From positions 1,451,565 through 1,515,564 of the forward strand of contig NZ_UGIA01000001.1 of assembly GCF_900461455.1 (NCBI RefSeq): a DNA stretch of 64,000 nt, read 5' to 3'. The position numbers and the translations under genes are program-made. The notes under the pieces were generated by a model that saw nothing but the letters and a program-made list of their open reading frames with translations, made no database searches and was not told the DNA's origin. This DNA comes from Helicobacter acinonychis (GTDB lineage: Bacteria; Campylobacterota; Campylobacteria; Campylobacterales; Helicobacteraceae). This document shows, piece after piece, positions 7,875-17,710 of this stretch. Every line of letters begins with the position of its first letter. Position 1 is the stretch's first letter.

Positions 7875-9119
7875 ATGCACTTGCTATCTTTTATGGGCGT
7901 ATTCTATAAAGGGGGCGTGTTTACACGCCTTTTAAGAGCTTTTTTATTGCTTGTTGGTTTGGGTTTTGCTAAAGACTTAGAGATCCAATCTTTTGCAGCT
8001 AAATACCTTTCTAAAAATCAAAAAATACAAGCTTTGCAAGAGCAAATTGACGCCTTAAATTCTCAAGCTAAAGTTACTAGCAAATGGGATAACCCTATTT
8101 TGTATTTAGGCTATAACAACGCTAATGTGAGCGACTTTTTCAGGCTGGATAGCACCTTAATGCAAAACATGAGCTTGGGTTTGTCTCAAAAAGTGGATTT
8201 AAATGGTAAAAGACTCACGCAATCTAAAATGATTGACTTAGAAAAACAAAAAAAAATATTAGAGCTTAAAAAAACCAAGCAACAATTAGTGATTAATTTA
8301 ATGATAAGCGGCATTGAAAATTATAAAAATCAAAAAGAAATAGAGCTTTTAAACACAGCGATCCATAATTTAGAAAACACTCTTTATACAGCCAACCATT
8401 CTAGTTCGCCCAATTTAATAGCGATCGCCAAACTAGAAATTTTAAAATCGCAATTAGAAATCAAAAAAAACAATTTAGAAGAAGCCTTGTCTGGCAGCCA
8501 TTATTCCATGGGTGAATTGACTTTTAAAGAAAACGAGCTTTTGAGCATTGCCCCTAAAAATGTTGAATTCAACAATGAGCAAGAGCTCCATCAAATTAGC
8601 GCCACCAATTACGATATTGCAATCGCTAGACTTGATGAAGAAAAATCGCAAAAAGACATCACTCTAGCTAAAAAAAGCTTTTTAGAAGATGTGAATGTTA
8701 CTGGAGTGTATTATTTCCGCTCCAAACAATACTATAACTATGACATGTTTAGCATCGCTTTGTCTATCCCCTTACCTCTTTATGGCAAGCAAGCCAAATT
8801 AGTGGAGCAAAAGAAAAAAGAAAGTTTAGTGTTTAAAAGCGAAGTGGAAAACACCAAAAACAAAACGCACCACCTGGCCCTAAAACTCCTTAAAAAGTTA
8901 GAAACCTTACAAAAAAACCTAGAAGCCCTTGATAAAATTGTAGGGCAAAATGAAAAAATCGCGCAAATTTATGCACTTGATTTGAAATCTAGCGGCGATT
9001 ACAACGCTTATTACAACGCCTTTAACGACAAAATCAACATTCAAATCACCCAGCTTGAAACCTTAAGCGCTCTAAATAGCGCTTATTTGTCCTTACAAAA
9101 CCTTAAAGGATTAGAATGA
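7875..9119 (+). CDS. crdB: Copper efflux outer-membrane factor CrdB (TolC-like)
   Basis: This is the outer-membrane channel of a tripartite metal efflux pump, family TolC/OEP. The 414-residue product has an N-terminal hydrophobic signal (R-L-L-R-A-F-L-L-L-V-G-L-G-F-A). Long charged coiled-coil segments rich in K, E and N follow (about 105-180 and 300-380), as expected for the periplasmic helical barrel. The start at 7875 is only four bases after crdA; ATG codons at residues 1 and 7 are both possible. The stop overlaps the ATG of the next gene (GAATGAA), a translational-coupling arrangement. It is expected to dock onto CzcB and CzcA encoded next. Confidence 0.87.
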   Translation: MHLLSFMGVFYKGGVFTRLLRAFLLLVGLGFAKDLEIQSFAAKYLSKNQKIQALQEQIDALNSQAKVTSKWDNPILYLGYNNANVSDFFRLDSTLMQNMSLGLSQKVDLNGKRLTQSKMIDLEKQKKILELKKTKQQLVINLMISGIENYKNQKEIELLNTAIHNLENTLYTANHSSSPNLIAIAKLEILKSQLEIKKNNLEEALSGSHYSMGELTFKENELLSIAPKNVEFNNEQELHQISATNYDIAIARLDEEKSQKDITLAKKSFLEDVNVTGVYYFRSKQYYNYDMFSIALSIPLPLYGKQAKLVEQKKKESLVFKSEVENTKNKTHHLALKLLKKLETLQKNLEALDKIVGQNEKIAQIYALDLKSSGDYNAYYNAFNDKINIQITQLETLSALNSAYLSLQNLKGLE

Positions 9120-10114
9120 AACGGCTTTTATTCTTAGGATTGGCTCTTATCTTTAGCCCCTTATGCACTAACGCTCAAGAAATAAAAGAAGTGAAAAGCC
9201 AAACCCATTTTAATTTTTCTACCATTAAGGTCATAGAAAAAGAATTCGCCCAAAGCCGACGCTATTACGCGCTTTTACAACCTAATGAAGCGCTCATTTT
9301 TTCTCAAACCCTGCGTTTTGATGGCTATGTAGAAAAGCTTTATGCGAATAAAACTTATACTCCCATTAAAAAGGGCGATAGACTATTGAGCGTGTATTCC
9401 CCTGAATTAGTGAGCGTCCAAAGCGAGTTACTATCATCATTGAAATTCAACCAACAAGTGGGAGCGATCAAAGAAAAATTAAAACTATTAGGGTTAGAAA
9501 GCTCTAGCATTGAAAAGATCATCAGCGTTCATAAAGTCCAAAACACCATGGATATTTATTCTCGTTTCAACGGCGTTATTTTTAAAAAAAGCCCAGATTT
9601 AAATGAAGGGAGCTTTATTAAAAAAGGGCAAGAGCTTTTTCAAATCATAGATTTAAGCCAATTGTGGGCGGTGGCTAAAGTCAATCAAGAAGATTTAGAG
9701 TTTTTAAAAAACACGCATAAAGCGATCTTGTTTGTAGAGGGGATTAAAGAAAAGCAAGAAATCACGCTTGAAAATATCAACCCTATCATAAACCCCCAAG
9801 ATAAAATGCTAGAAGCGCGCTTCAATGTGCCTAATCTTAAACGGCTTTATTACCCTAACATGTTCGCTCAAGTAGAAATCTTTCAAAAACCCAAAAAAAT
9901 GAAGATCTTGCCTAAAGAAGCGGTTTTGATTAAGGGGGGGAAAGCTATCGTGTTTAAAAAAGATGATTTTGGCTTAAGCCCCCTAGAGATTAAAGCCACT
10001 CGCTTAAGCGATGGGAGTTATGCAATTTTAGAGGGTTTAGAGGTGGGTGAAGAAGTCGCTAATAACGCTTTATTCGTGCTAGATGCTGACGCTCAAAACA
10101 ATGGGGATTATTAA
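9116..10114 (+). CDS. czcB: Metal efflux membrane-fusion protein (CzcB-like)
   Basis: This is the periplasmic adaptor of an RND metal efflux pump, bridging inner-membrane CzcA and outer-membrane CrdB. At 332 residues it starts with a signal peptide (R-L-L-F-L-G-L-A-L-I-F-S-P-L-C-T-N-A). It shows the two lipoyl/barrel-sandwich halves: D-G-Y-V-E-K-L-Y near residue 68, and S-R-F-N-G-V-I-F-K-K with G-S-F-I-K-K-G-Q-E-L-F about 145-175. The intervening helical hairpin is short. A beta-barrel and membrane-proximal region follow. The ATG overlaps the crdB stop. In H. pylori the three-gene set is often named crdB-czcB-czcA or treated as copper-specific; the substrate is inferred from crdA. Confidence 0.87.
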   Translation: MKRLLFLGLALIFSPLCTNAQEIKEVKSQTHFNFSTIKVIEKEFAQSRRYYALLQPNEALIFSQTLRFDGYVEKLYANKTYTPIKKGDRLLSVYSPELVSVQSELLSSLKFNQQVGAIKEKLKLLGLESSSIEKIISVHKVQNTMDIYSRFNGVIFKKSPDLNEGSFIKKGQELFQIIDLSQLWAVAKVNQEDLEFLKNTHKAILFVEGIKEKQEITLENINPIINPQDKMLEARFNVPNLKRLYYPNMFAQVEIFQKPKKMKILPKEAVLIKGGKAIVFKKDDFGLSPLEIKATRLSDGSYAILEGLEVGEEVANNALFVLDADAQNNGDY

Positions 10115-10116
10115 AG

Positions 10117-13100
10117 ATGGTAGAAAAAATCATTGATTTAAGCGTTAAAAACAAACTCCTTACCACTTTAATCACTCTACTCATTTTCTTAGCCTCTTTG
10201 TGGGCGATAAAAAGCATCCGTTTGGACGCTTTGCCGGATTTAAGCCCCGTGCAAGTGGTCGTGCAAATCACTTACCCCAATCAAAGCCCTAAAATCGTGC
10301 AAGAGCAGGTTACTTACCCGCTAGTCTCTACTTTTATGAGCATCGCTGATATTGACACGGTCAGGGGGATTTCTAGCTATGAAAGCGGTTTGATTTACAT
10401 CATTTTTAAAGACGGCGTCAATCTGTATTGGGCTAGAGATAGGGTTTTAGAGCAATTAAACAGAGTGAATAATCTCCCTAAAGACGCTAAAGTGGAAATA
10501 GGGAGCGATTCCACTTCTATTGGTTGGGCGTATCAATACGCTCTATCTAGCGACAGCGAGAATTTAAGCGATTTGAAGGTCTTGCAAGATTTTTATTACC
10601 GCTATGCGCTTTTAGGGGTTGATGGGGTGAGTGAGGTTGCGAGCGTGGGGGGCTTTGTGAAGGATTATGAAATCACGCTTAACAACGATTCTCTAATCCG
10701 CTATAACCTGAGTTTAGAGCAAATCGCTAATGCGATTAAAAATTCCAATAACGATACCGGTGGGGGCATTATTTTAGAAAATGGGTTTGAAAAAATTGTT
10801 CGTTCGCATGGGTATATCCAATCTTTGAAAGATTTAGAAGAAATTGTCCTTAAAAAAGAAGGGGCTATTCCTTTAAAAATGAAAGATATAGCTAGCGTGA
10901 GACTGGTGCCAAAACCACGCAGAGGAGCCGCTAACCTCAATGGCAATAAGGAAGTGGTGGGGGGCATTGTGATGGTGCGCTATCACGCTGACACCTATAA
11001 AGTCCTCAAAGCCATTAAAGAAAAAATCGCTACCTTACAAGCGAGTAACCCTGATGTGAAAATCACAAGCGTGTATGACAGGAGCGAATTGATTGAAAAA
11101 GGCATTGACAATTTGATCCACACGCTCATAGAAGAAAGCGCGATCGTTTTAGTTATTATTGCGATTTTCTTGTTGCATTTTAGAAGTGCATTAGTCGTTA
11201 TTATCACTCTTCCTTTAAGCGTGTGTATTAGTTTCTTGCTTATGCGTTATTTCAATATTGAAGCGAGTATCATGAGTTTAGGGGGCATTGCGATCGCTAT
11301 AGGGGCGATGGTGGATGCGGCGATTGTGATGGTAGAGAACGCTCACAAGCATTTGCAACATATTGACATGAAAGACAATACTCAAAGGGTTAATGGCATT
11401 ATGCAAGGGGTTAAGCATGTGGGAGGGGCGATATTTTTTGCTTTAATGATTATTGTGGTTTCTTTCTTGCCTATTTTTGCACTCACTGGTCAAGAAGAAA
11501 AGCTTTTTGCCCCTTTAGCTTACACGAAAACCTTTGCCATGCTTGTAGGGGCGATACTCTCTATCACCATAGTCCCTATTTTAATGGTATGGCTCATTAA
11601 GGGGCGGATCTTAGAAGAGTCTAAAAACCCCATTAACGCCTTTTTCATTAAAATTTATGGTGCGAGTTTGAAGGTTGTGCTTAAGTTTAGATACGCTTTT
11701 TTAATAGCGAGCGTTGTGGGTTTAGGGAGCTTGTATGTATCGTATAAAAAACTTAACTGGGAATTTATCCCCAAAATCAATGAAGGGGTAATAATGTATA
11801 TGCCTGTAACACTTAATGGCGTGGGTATTGATACAGCTTTAGAATATTTGAAAAAAAGTAATACCGCTATCAAGCAATTAGATTTTGTCAAACAAGTTTT
11901 TGGTAAAGTGGGGCACGCTAACACAAGCACCGATGCTGCCGGTTTAGGAATGTTAGAAACCTACATTGAATTAAAGCCACAAAATGAATGGAAAGAAAAG
12001 CTTAGTTATAAAGAAGTTAGAGACAAATTAGAAAAAACTTTACGATTAAAAGGCTTGACCAATTCATGGACTTACCCCATTCGTGGGAGAACGGACATGC
12101 TTTTAACGGGTATCAGGACGCCCTTAGGCATCAAGCTCTATGGCAATGATACGGATAAATTGCAGGAATTATCGATCTTTATGGAGCAACAGCTCAAAAC
12201 CCTAAAAGAGAGTTTGTCCGTTTTTGCAGAGCGTTCCAACAATGGCTACTATATCACGCTGGATTTGAATGATGAAAATCTGGCTCGTTATGGTATCAAC
12301 AAAAACACCGTTCTAGATGCGATTAAATTCGCTCTAGGCGGAGCCACGCTCACTACCATGATTAAGGGTGTAGAAAGCTATCCTATCTCTTTGCGATTAG
12401 AAGATACAGAAAGAAACACTATTGAAAAATTAAAAAACCTCTATATCAAAACCGCTTACAATTACATGCCCTTAAGAGAATTAGCCCATGTGTATTACGA
12501 CAACTCGCCGGCGGTGTTAAAAAGCGAAAAGGGTTTGAATGTGAATTTTATTTATATTGTGCCACAAAATGGTATAAGCTCTGATACTTACAGACAACTA
12601 GCCACAAAAGCGTTAGAAAAAATCAAATTGCCTAGCGGATATTATTATGAATTTAGCGGCGAAAGCCAGTATTTAGAAGAGGCGTTTAAAACCTTACAAT
12701 ACATCGTGCCGGTGAGCGTTTTTATCATTTTTATTTTAATTGTCTTTGCTTTAAAGGATTTCACTAATTCCTTGCTATGCTTTTTCACTTTGCCTTTTGC
12801 GTTCTTGGGAGGGTTGATCTTTATGAATCTCATGGGCTTTAACATGAGCGTGGCAACGTTAGTGGGCTTTTTAGCCCTTTTAGGGGTAGCGAGTGAAACG
12901 GCTATTGTGATGATTATCTATTTAGAAGATGCGTTTCAAAAATTCATTAAAACCCCCTTAAAAGAGCAAAATAATGCCACCTTAAAAGAAGCTATCATGC
13001 ATGGGGCGGTGCTTAGGGTAAGACCTAAACTTATGACCTTTTTTAGCATTTTAGCTTCACTCATTCCTATCATGTATAGCCATGGCACAGGTAGTGAAAT

Positions 13101-13221
13101 CATGAAATCCATTGCTGCGCCCATGCTAGGGGGTATGATAAGCAGCGTTGTTTTAACGCTTTTTATTATCCCTACGGCGTATTTTGTGATTAAGAACGCT
13201 AGGATTAAGCATGCTTTCTAG
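10117..13221 (+). CDS. czcA: RND heavy-metal efflux pump CzcA/CusA type
   Basis: This is the inner-membrane proton-driven transporter of the tripartite system, 1034 residues, normal for the HME-RND family. Twelve membrane helices are expected: the first at about 15-32, six around 335-535, and five around 865-1025, with two large periplasmic loops between. The helix-4 signature G-A-M-V-D400-A-A-I-V-M-V-E407-N, typical of metal-type RND pumps, is present and carries the proton-relay acidic residues. The start two bases after czcB supports one operon with crdA-crdB-czcB. No frameshift. Copper is the expected substrate because of crdA; other divalent metals cannot be excluded. Confidence 0.92.
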   Translation: MVEKIIDLSVKNKLLTTLITLLIFLASLWAIKSIRLDALPDLSPVQVVVQITYPNQSPKIVQEQVTYPLVSTFMSIADIDTVRGISSYESGLIYIIFKDGVNLYWARDRVLEQLNRVNNLPKDAKVEIGSDSTSIGWAYQYALSSDSENLSDLKVLQDFYYRYALLGVDGVSEVASVGGFVKDYEITLNNDSLIRYNLSLEQIANAIKNSNNDTGGGIILENGFEKIVRSHGYIQSLKDLEEIVLKKEGAIPLKMKDIASVRLVPKPRRGAANLNGNKEVVGGIVMVRYHADTYKVLKAIKEKIATLQASNPDVKITSVYDRSELIEKGIDNLIHTLIEESAIVLVIIAIFLLHFRSALVVIITLPLSVCISFLLMRYFNIEASIMSLGGIAIAIGAMVDAAIVMVENAHKHLQHIDMKDNTQRVNGIMQGVKHVGGAIFFALMIIVVSFLPIFALTGQEEKLFAPLAYTKTFAMLVGAILSITIVPILMVWLIKGRILEESKNPINAFFIKIYGASLKVVLKFRYAFLIASVVGLGSLYVSYKKLNWEFIPKINEGVIMYMPVTLNGVGIDTALEYLKKSNTAIKQLDFVKQVFGKVGHANTSTDAAGLGMLETYIELKPQNEWKEKLSYKEVRDKLEKTLRLKGLTNSWTYPIRGRTDMLLTGIRTPLGIKLYGNDTDKLQELSIFMEQQLKTLKESLSVFAERSNNGYYITLDLNDENLARYGINKNTVLDAIKFALGGATLTTMIKGVESYPISLRLEDTERNTIEKLKNLYIKTAYNYMPLRELAHVYYDNSPAVLKSEKGLNVNFIYIVPQNGISSDTYRQLATKALEKIKLPSGYYYEFSGESQYLEEAFKTLQYIVPVSVFIIFILIVFALKDFTNSLLCFFTLPFAFLGGLIFMNLMGFNMSVATLVGFLALLGVASETAIVMIIYLEDAFQKFIKTPLKEQNNATLKEAIMHGAVLRVRPKLMTFFSILASLIPIMYSHGTGSEIMKSIAAPMLGGMISSVVLTLFIIPTAYFVIKNARIKHAF

Positions 13222-13257
13222 CATTTTGCTAACACTTTGTGAAAGCAAAATCTGCAA

Positions 13258-14295
13258 CTACAATAACCACAAAGCCATTTCATCAGCCATGAAAAAATCG
13301 CTCGCTACCAAGCGGTTATTTTTAATAAAAGCCTTATTTCCTTTAATCAAAAGCTCCACTTTATGGGCATCTAACAAGCTAATCTCAACCCCTAAAATGC
13401 ACCTTAAGCCCAAAAACAGCTTTTCTAATCGCTTGTCTTTTCCACTAAGTGGCTCAACTTGGCGTTGTAGGGGGTCTTTAATATAATTTTCTATGAGTTT
13501 TTTTGCATAAAAGCGCTCATTCGCCACGCAACCCACAGCTCCAGCCCCACACCCTAAATAATCTTTAGCCTCCCAATAAGCTAAATTGTGTTTGACTTGG
13601 TAATTTCTAGCGTAATTGGACACTTCGTATTGCTTGAAAGAAAAGCCCTCTAAAGTTTCTTTCACCACATTGTCAAAATCCACGCATGAGGGTTTTTTGG
13701 CGTTTTTTTCTAAATTCGTGTTCTTTTCAACGCTTAAAGCATAAGCGCTCAAATGGTTGATGGGGAGTTCTTTGGCGAGTTTCAATTCTTCTTTTAAAGA
13801 TTTTTCATTATCTAATGGGGTGTTATAAATCAAATCAATGCTGATATTTTCAATCCCGCTTTTAAAAATAACCTCTATCACAGGGGCGATACTTTTGGAA
13901 TGTTGGCGCTCTAAAAACAATAATTTATCTTCCCTAAAACTTTGCACCCCTAAACTCAAGCGGTTGATCCCTAAATCTTTTAAGCCTTGACACCACGCTT
14001 TAGAAATCAATTCAGGATTAGCTTCAGTGGTGATTTCACAATCTGCGCTCAAGCTCGCATTTTGATGGATGCTTTCAAAAATTCTTTCAAAAGACTTTAC
14101 GCTTAAGGTGTTAGGCGTGCCGCCACCAATAAAGACGCTCTCAATTTTTTCATGGGTTTGTTTTAGGGCATGCTTTAAATCCAGGCACAACGCTTGAATG
14201 TATTCTTCTTTCAATTCGTGTTTGTTTTCATAGGAATTGAAAGCACAATAACCGCATTTGTTGTTGCAAAAAGGAATATGAATGTATAAAATCAT
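13258..14295 (-). CDS. hemN: Radical SAM coproporphyrinogen III oxidase-like protein (HemN/HemW family)
   Basis: This is a radical SAM enzyme. The cluster-binding motif C10-N-N-K-C14-G-Y-C17 follows I-P-F, and G-G-G-T-P-N (about residue 58-63) is the SAM-binding glycine motif. I chose the ATG at 14295 (M-I-L-Y-I-H-I-P-F), giving 345 residues, rather than the earlier ATG at 14310, because the family normally starts this way and GAGAG lies a suitable distance upstream. Many short proteins of this family are HemW-type heme chaperones rather than true coproporphyrinogen dehydrogenases. The longer C-terminal substrate domain is limited here, so the name hemN is traditional rather than proven. Convergent with czcA. 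Confidence 0.85.
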   Translation of the reverse strand: MILYIHIPFCNNKCGYCAFNSYENKHELKEEYIQALCLDLKHALKQTHEKIESVFIGGGTPNTLSVKSFERIFESIHQNASLSADCEITTEANPELISKAWCQGLKDLGINRLSLGVQSFREDKLLFLERQHSKSIAPVIEVIFKSGIENISIDLIYNTPLDNEKSLKEELKLAKELPINHLSAYALSVEKNTNLEKNAKKPSCVDFDNVVKETLEGFSFKQYEVSNYARNYQVKHNLAYWEAKDYLGCGAGAVGCVANERFYAKKLIENYIKDPLQRQVEPLSGKDKRLEKLFLGLRCILGVEISLLDAHKVELLIKGNKAFIKNNRLVASDFFMADEMALWLL

Positions 14296-14388
14296 ATTTA
14301 TTTCTCTCATTTTTACTTTATTTTAAGCAAAGCTTAAACTTGGAATTGTATCATTTTAGGATTATTTTGATAAATAAGGAGATGAACT

Positions 14389-14679
14389 ATGAAAAAGTTT
14401 ATTTTGGCTTTGGGCGTTTTGGCATCCGCAAACACTTTAATGGCAACCGATGTTGAAGCTCTTGCAAAAGGTTGTGCCGCTTGTCATGGGGTTAAATTTG
14501 AAAAGAAGGCTTTAGGTAAGAGTTTAGTTGTTAACACTTTGAGCGAAAAAGAAATTATAGAATGGCTTATGGACTTTAAAACCGGTAAGAAAAAAAGCCC
14601 TATCATGAACGCGCAAGCTAAGAAATTGAGCGATGAAGACATCAAGGCTTTAGCTAAATACATCCCCACTCTCAAATAA
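14389..14679 (+). CDS. Periplasmic cytochrome c553
   Basis: A class I monoheme cytochrome c of 96 residues that passes electrons from the bc1 complex to the cbb3 oxidase in the periplasm. The signal peptide is residues 1-19 (ending T-L-M-A). The heme-binding motif is C29-A-A-C32-H33. The C-terminal part has S-P-I-M-N-A, where the methionine is the likely axial ligand, then K-L-S-D-E-D-I and a final helix. It is preceded by a strong ribosome binding site (AAGGAG) and followed by a clear hairpin terminator, so it is a single-gene unit. Confidence 0.9.
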   Translation: MKKFILALGVLASANTLMATDVEALAKGCAACHGVKFEKKALGKSLVVNTLSEKEIIEWLMDFKTGKKKSPIMNAQAKKLSDEDIKALAKYIPTLK

Positions 14680-14693
14680 ACTCTCTTGATTTC

Positions 14694-14718
14694 AATAGTG
14701 CTTTTGGCACTATTTTGA
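14694..14718 (+). terminator. Terminator after cytochrome c553
   Basis: Perfect 8-bp stem AATAGTGC / GCACTATT with a five-base loop, followed by TTTG. Confidence 0.75.
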
Positions 14719-14836
14719 TTGGTTTCAAACTATTTTTTCTTATTCTTGTTTTTCATTGCATTCTTAACCCTACTTAAAGCTAGCATACACTATAATACGA
14801 TCTTAATCAAACAAGAAAGAGCTGAAACCAAGACCT

Positions 14837-15310
14837 ATGTTGCATAAGAAATATCGTCCTAATGTTGCGGCTATTATTATGTCGCCAAACTACCCTAATA
14901 CATGCGAAGTTTTTATCGCTGAGCGTGTGGATATTGAAGGGGCTTGGCAATTCCCCCAAGGGGGCATTGACGAGGGCGAGACCCCTTTAGAAGCGCTTTA
15001 TAGGGAATTGTTAGAAGAAATTGGCACCAATGAAATAGAGGTTTTAGCGCAATACCCTAGATGGATCGCCTATGATTTCCCAAGCAACATGGAACATAAC
15101 TTCTATTCCTTTGATGGGCAAAAACAACGCTATTTTTTAGTGCGCCTAAAGCATGCGAATAGCATTGATTTAAACAAACACACGCCAGAATTTAGGACTT
15201 ATCAGTTCATTCATTTAAAGGATTTGCTTAAAAAAATTGTTCCCTTTAAGCGTCAAGTGTATCGCCAAGTCATCGCTTATTTTAGAAGAGAGGGGTATTT
15301 GGGGTGTTAA
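14837..15310 (+). CDS. nudH: RNA pyrophosphohydrolase / dinucleoside polyphosphate hydrolase (Nudix)
   Basis: A 157-residue Nudix hydrolase. The box G42-x5-E48-x7-R56-E57-L-L-E60-E61-I-G63 is complete. The flanking W-Q-F-P-Q-G-G and the Y-D-F-P motif are those of RppH/NudH proteins, which hydrolyse diadenosine polyphosphates and remove 5' pyrophosphate from mRNA. In older annotations it is called invasion protein InvA. It heads a tight cluster nudH-lysC-hobA-holB-folP with overlapping ends. The ATG follows a weak ribosome binding site; no earlier in-frame start is convincing. Confidence 0.9.
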
Positions 15311-16521
15311 TCGTTCAAAAATATGGCGGCACGAGCATGGGCAGTGTGGAAAGGATCCACAATGTCGCCCAAAGGGTTTTAGAAAGCGTTAAGTTAGGGC
15401 ATCAGGTGGTGGTAATCGTTTCTGCGATGAGCGGCGAAACGGACCGGCTTTTAGAATTTGGCAAGAATTTTAGCCATAACCCTAGCAAGCGAGAAATGGA
15501 TAGGATCGTAAGCGTGGGGGAATTGATTTCAAGTGCGGCTTTGAGCATGGCGTTAGAGAGATATGGGTATAAAGCCATTTCATTGAGCGGGAAAGAAGCG
15601 GGCATTCTAACCAACTCGCATTTTCAAAGCGCTGTGATCCAATCCATTGATAACAAACGCATTAGAGAACTTTTGGAAAAAAACTACATTGTGGTGATCG
15701 CTGGGTTTCAAGGTGCTGATACTCATGGCGAAACGACGACTTTAGGGCGTGGGGGGAGCGATTTGAGTGCGGTCGCTTTAGCTGGGGCTTTAAAAGCGGA
15801 TTTGTGTGAAATTTATACCGATGTGGATGGCGTTTATACCACCGATCCGCGCATTGAAGAAAAGGCTCAAAAAATCGCGCAAATCAGCTATGATGAAATG
15901 CTTGAATTGGCTTCTATGGGGGCTAAAGTTTTGTTAAACCGATCAGTGGAATTAGCTAAAAAACTCAGCGTGAAATTAGTGACTCGCAACTCGTTTAATC
16001 ATAGCGAAGGCACGCTCATTGTGGCTGAAAAAGACTTTAAAGGAGAACGCATGGAAACCCCTATTGTGAGTGGGATCGCACTGGATAAAAATCAAGCTCG
16101 TGTGAGCATGGAGGGCGTGGAAGACAGGCCTGGCATTGCCGCAGAAATCTTTGGTGCTTTAGCGGAGTATCGCATCAATGTGGATATGATAGTCCAAACG
16201 ATCGGCAGAGACGGCAAAACGGATTTGGATTTCACTATCGTTAAAACCCAAATAGAAGAGACCAAATACGCCCTAAAGCCTTTTTTATCGCAGATTGACT
16301 CCATTGATTATGATGAAAATATCGCTAAAGTTTCCATAGTGGGCGTGGGCATGAAATCGCATTCTGGGGTGGCGAGCACCGCTTTTAAAGCCCTAGCAAA
16401 AGACAATATCAATATCATGATGATTTCTACAAGCGAAATTAAAATTTCTGTTTTAATTGATATTAAATACGCGGAATTAGCCGTTAGAACTTTGCATGCG
16501 GTGTATGAATTAGACAAATGA
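15304..16521 (+). CDS. lysC: Aspartokinase
   Basis: Aspartokinase phosphorylates L-aspartate, the first step to diaminopimelate, lysine, threonine and methionine. The GTG start at 15304 overlaps nudH by seven bases and gives the family N-terminus [13 protein letters not shown]. The kinase domain spans about 1-240 ([26 protein letters not shown]). Two regulatory ACT domains follow (D-R-P-G-I-A near 273, and K-S-H-S-G-V-A-S near 350). 405 residues is the usual monofunctional length. The stop overlaps the ATG of hobA. Its pathway partner asd lies at 61840 in this window and is broken. Confidence 0.93.
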
Positions 16522-17060
16522 AAGATTTCTATGATTGGATCAGGGAATTTGTGCGCGATCAGGGTGAGTTTATTGCCCAACAAAGTGGGTGGTTAGAATT
16601 AGAGCGTTCAAGCTATGCAAAACTCATGGCGCAAGCCATTTCGCATGTGCTTAATGGCGGTTCGCTGTTAGTGAGCGTGGATTCTTCTAGGCACTGGTTT
16701 TTAAACTACATTCTTTCTAACTTAAACCCTAAAGATTTAAAAGAGCGTCCTTTATTGTCTGTCATTGATTTTAACGCTTCTTCTTTCTACCCCAAAAATG
16801 ACGCAAACCTCTCTCTAGCCACCATAGAGCTCACTTATCAAAACCCCATGTTTTGGCATATTGGCAAAATTGAAAATGAAGGCTTAAAAACGATACTACT
16901 AAGTAAAATCCCTAGTTTTTTATGGCTTTTTGAAGAGCTTAAAGAAGACTGCTTGCTTTTAAAAGAGCATGATAGTTTGTTAGATTATAAATTATTGCAA
17001 CTCTTCAAACTCTTTGAAAACGCGCTTTTTAGCGTGCTATACAATAAGGTTACTTTATGA
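16518..17060 (+). CDS. hobA: DnaA-binding initiation regulator HobA
   Basis: HobA is an epsilonproteobacterial homologue of DiaA: a tetrameric SIS-like protein that binds DnaA domain I and stimulates orisome assembly. The 180-residue product begins [13 protein letters not shown] and contains G-G-S-L-L-V-S-V-D-S-S-R-H-W-F, matching the family as I remember it. Identification rests on this resemblance and on the gene order lysC-hobA-holB-folP. Its ATG overlaps the lysC stop by four bases and its own stop overlaps holB. Cytosolic, no membrane segment. Confidence 0.82.
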   Translation: MKDFYDWIREFVRDQGEFIAQQSGWLELERSSYAKLMAQAISHVLNGGSLLVSVDSSRHWFLNYILSNLNPKDLKERPLLSVIDFNASSFYPKNDANLSLATIELTYQNPMFWHIGKIENEGLKTILLSKIPSFLWLFEELKEDCLLLKEHDSLLDYKLLQLFKLFENALFSVLYNKVTL

Positions 17061-17710
17061 AAAATTTCAACCGCCTTATTTATACGGACAATCTTGAAGA
17101 AAGCTTAGAAGAAGTTGCAAGCCTTTTTGAACGCCACACTAAATTCTACACAGAAATCCTTGAAAAAGACAAAAAGGTGATCAAAACTTTTAACAAGGAC
17201 TTTAAAATAGAGCATGCCAAAGAAGTGATTTCAAAAGCCAATCTCAAACACAGCACATTGAACGCCTTTTTAATCGCTGCCCCTAGTTATGGTATAGAAG
17301 CCCAAAACGCGCTCTTAAAAATATTAGAAGAACCCCCAAATAATGTTTGTTTTATCATGTTTGCTAAAAGCCCAAACCATGTCTTAGCTACCATTAAATC
17401 CCGCTTAATCAAAGAAGATAGGCGCCAAAAAATCCCTCTAAAACCTTTAAATTTTGATTTATCCAAGTTGGATTTAAAAGATATTTATGCGTTTTTAAGG
17501 GAATTAGACAAAGAAAATTTTGATTCTAGAGAAAATCAAAGGGAAAAAATTGAAAGCCTGCTAGAGAGCATCAACAGACACCAGATCTATTTAAACGAGC
17601 AAGAATTGCAAGCTTTTGATTTAGCGATCAAGGCCAATAGCTCTTATTATAAGCTTAGCTATAATCTTTTGCCCTTACTTTTAAGCCTTTTGTCTAAAAA
17701 GAGGGTGTGA
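17057..17710 (+). CDS. holB: DNA polymerase III delta-prime subunit (short form)
   Basis: Clamp-loader subunit of the replicative polymerase. At 217 residues it is shorter than the E. coli protein (334), as is usual in Helicobacter. The recognisable core is S-K-A-N-L-K-H-S-T-L-N-A-F, then S-Y-G-I-E-A-Q-N-A-L-L-K-I-L-E-E-P-P and T-I-K-S-R-L-I, the conserved delta-prime sensor/SRC-like region. No Walker A is seen, as expected for delta-prime. The C-terminal collar domain is reduced. ATGA overlap with hobA and one-base overlap with folP indicate translational coupling. Confidence 0.85.
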   Translation: MKNFNRLIYTDNLEESLEEVASLFERHTKFYTEILEKDKKVIKTFNKDFKIEHAKEVISKANLKHSTLNAFLIAAPSYGIEAQNALLKILEEPPNNVCFIMFAKSPNHVLATIKSRLIKEDRRQKIPLKPLNFDLSKLDLKDIYAFLRELDKENFDSRENQREKIESLLESINRHQIYLNEQELQAFDLAIKANSSYYKLSYNLLPLLLSLLSKKRV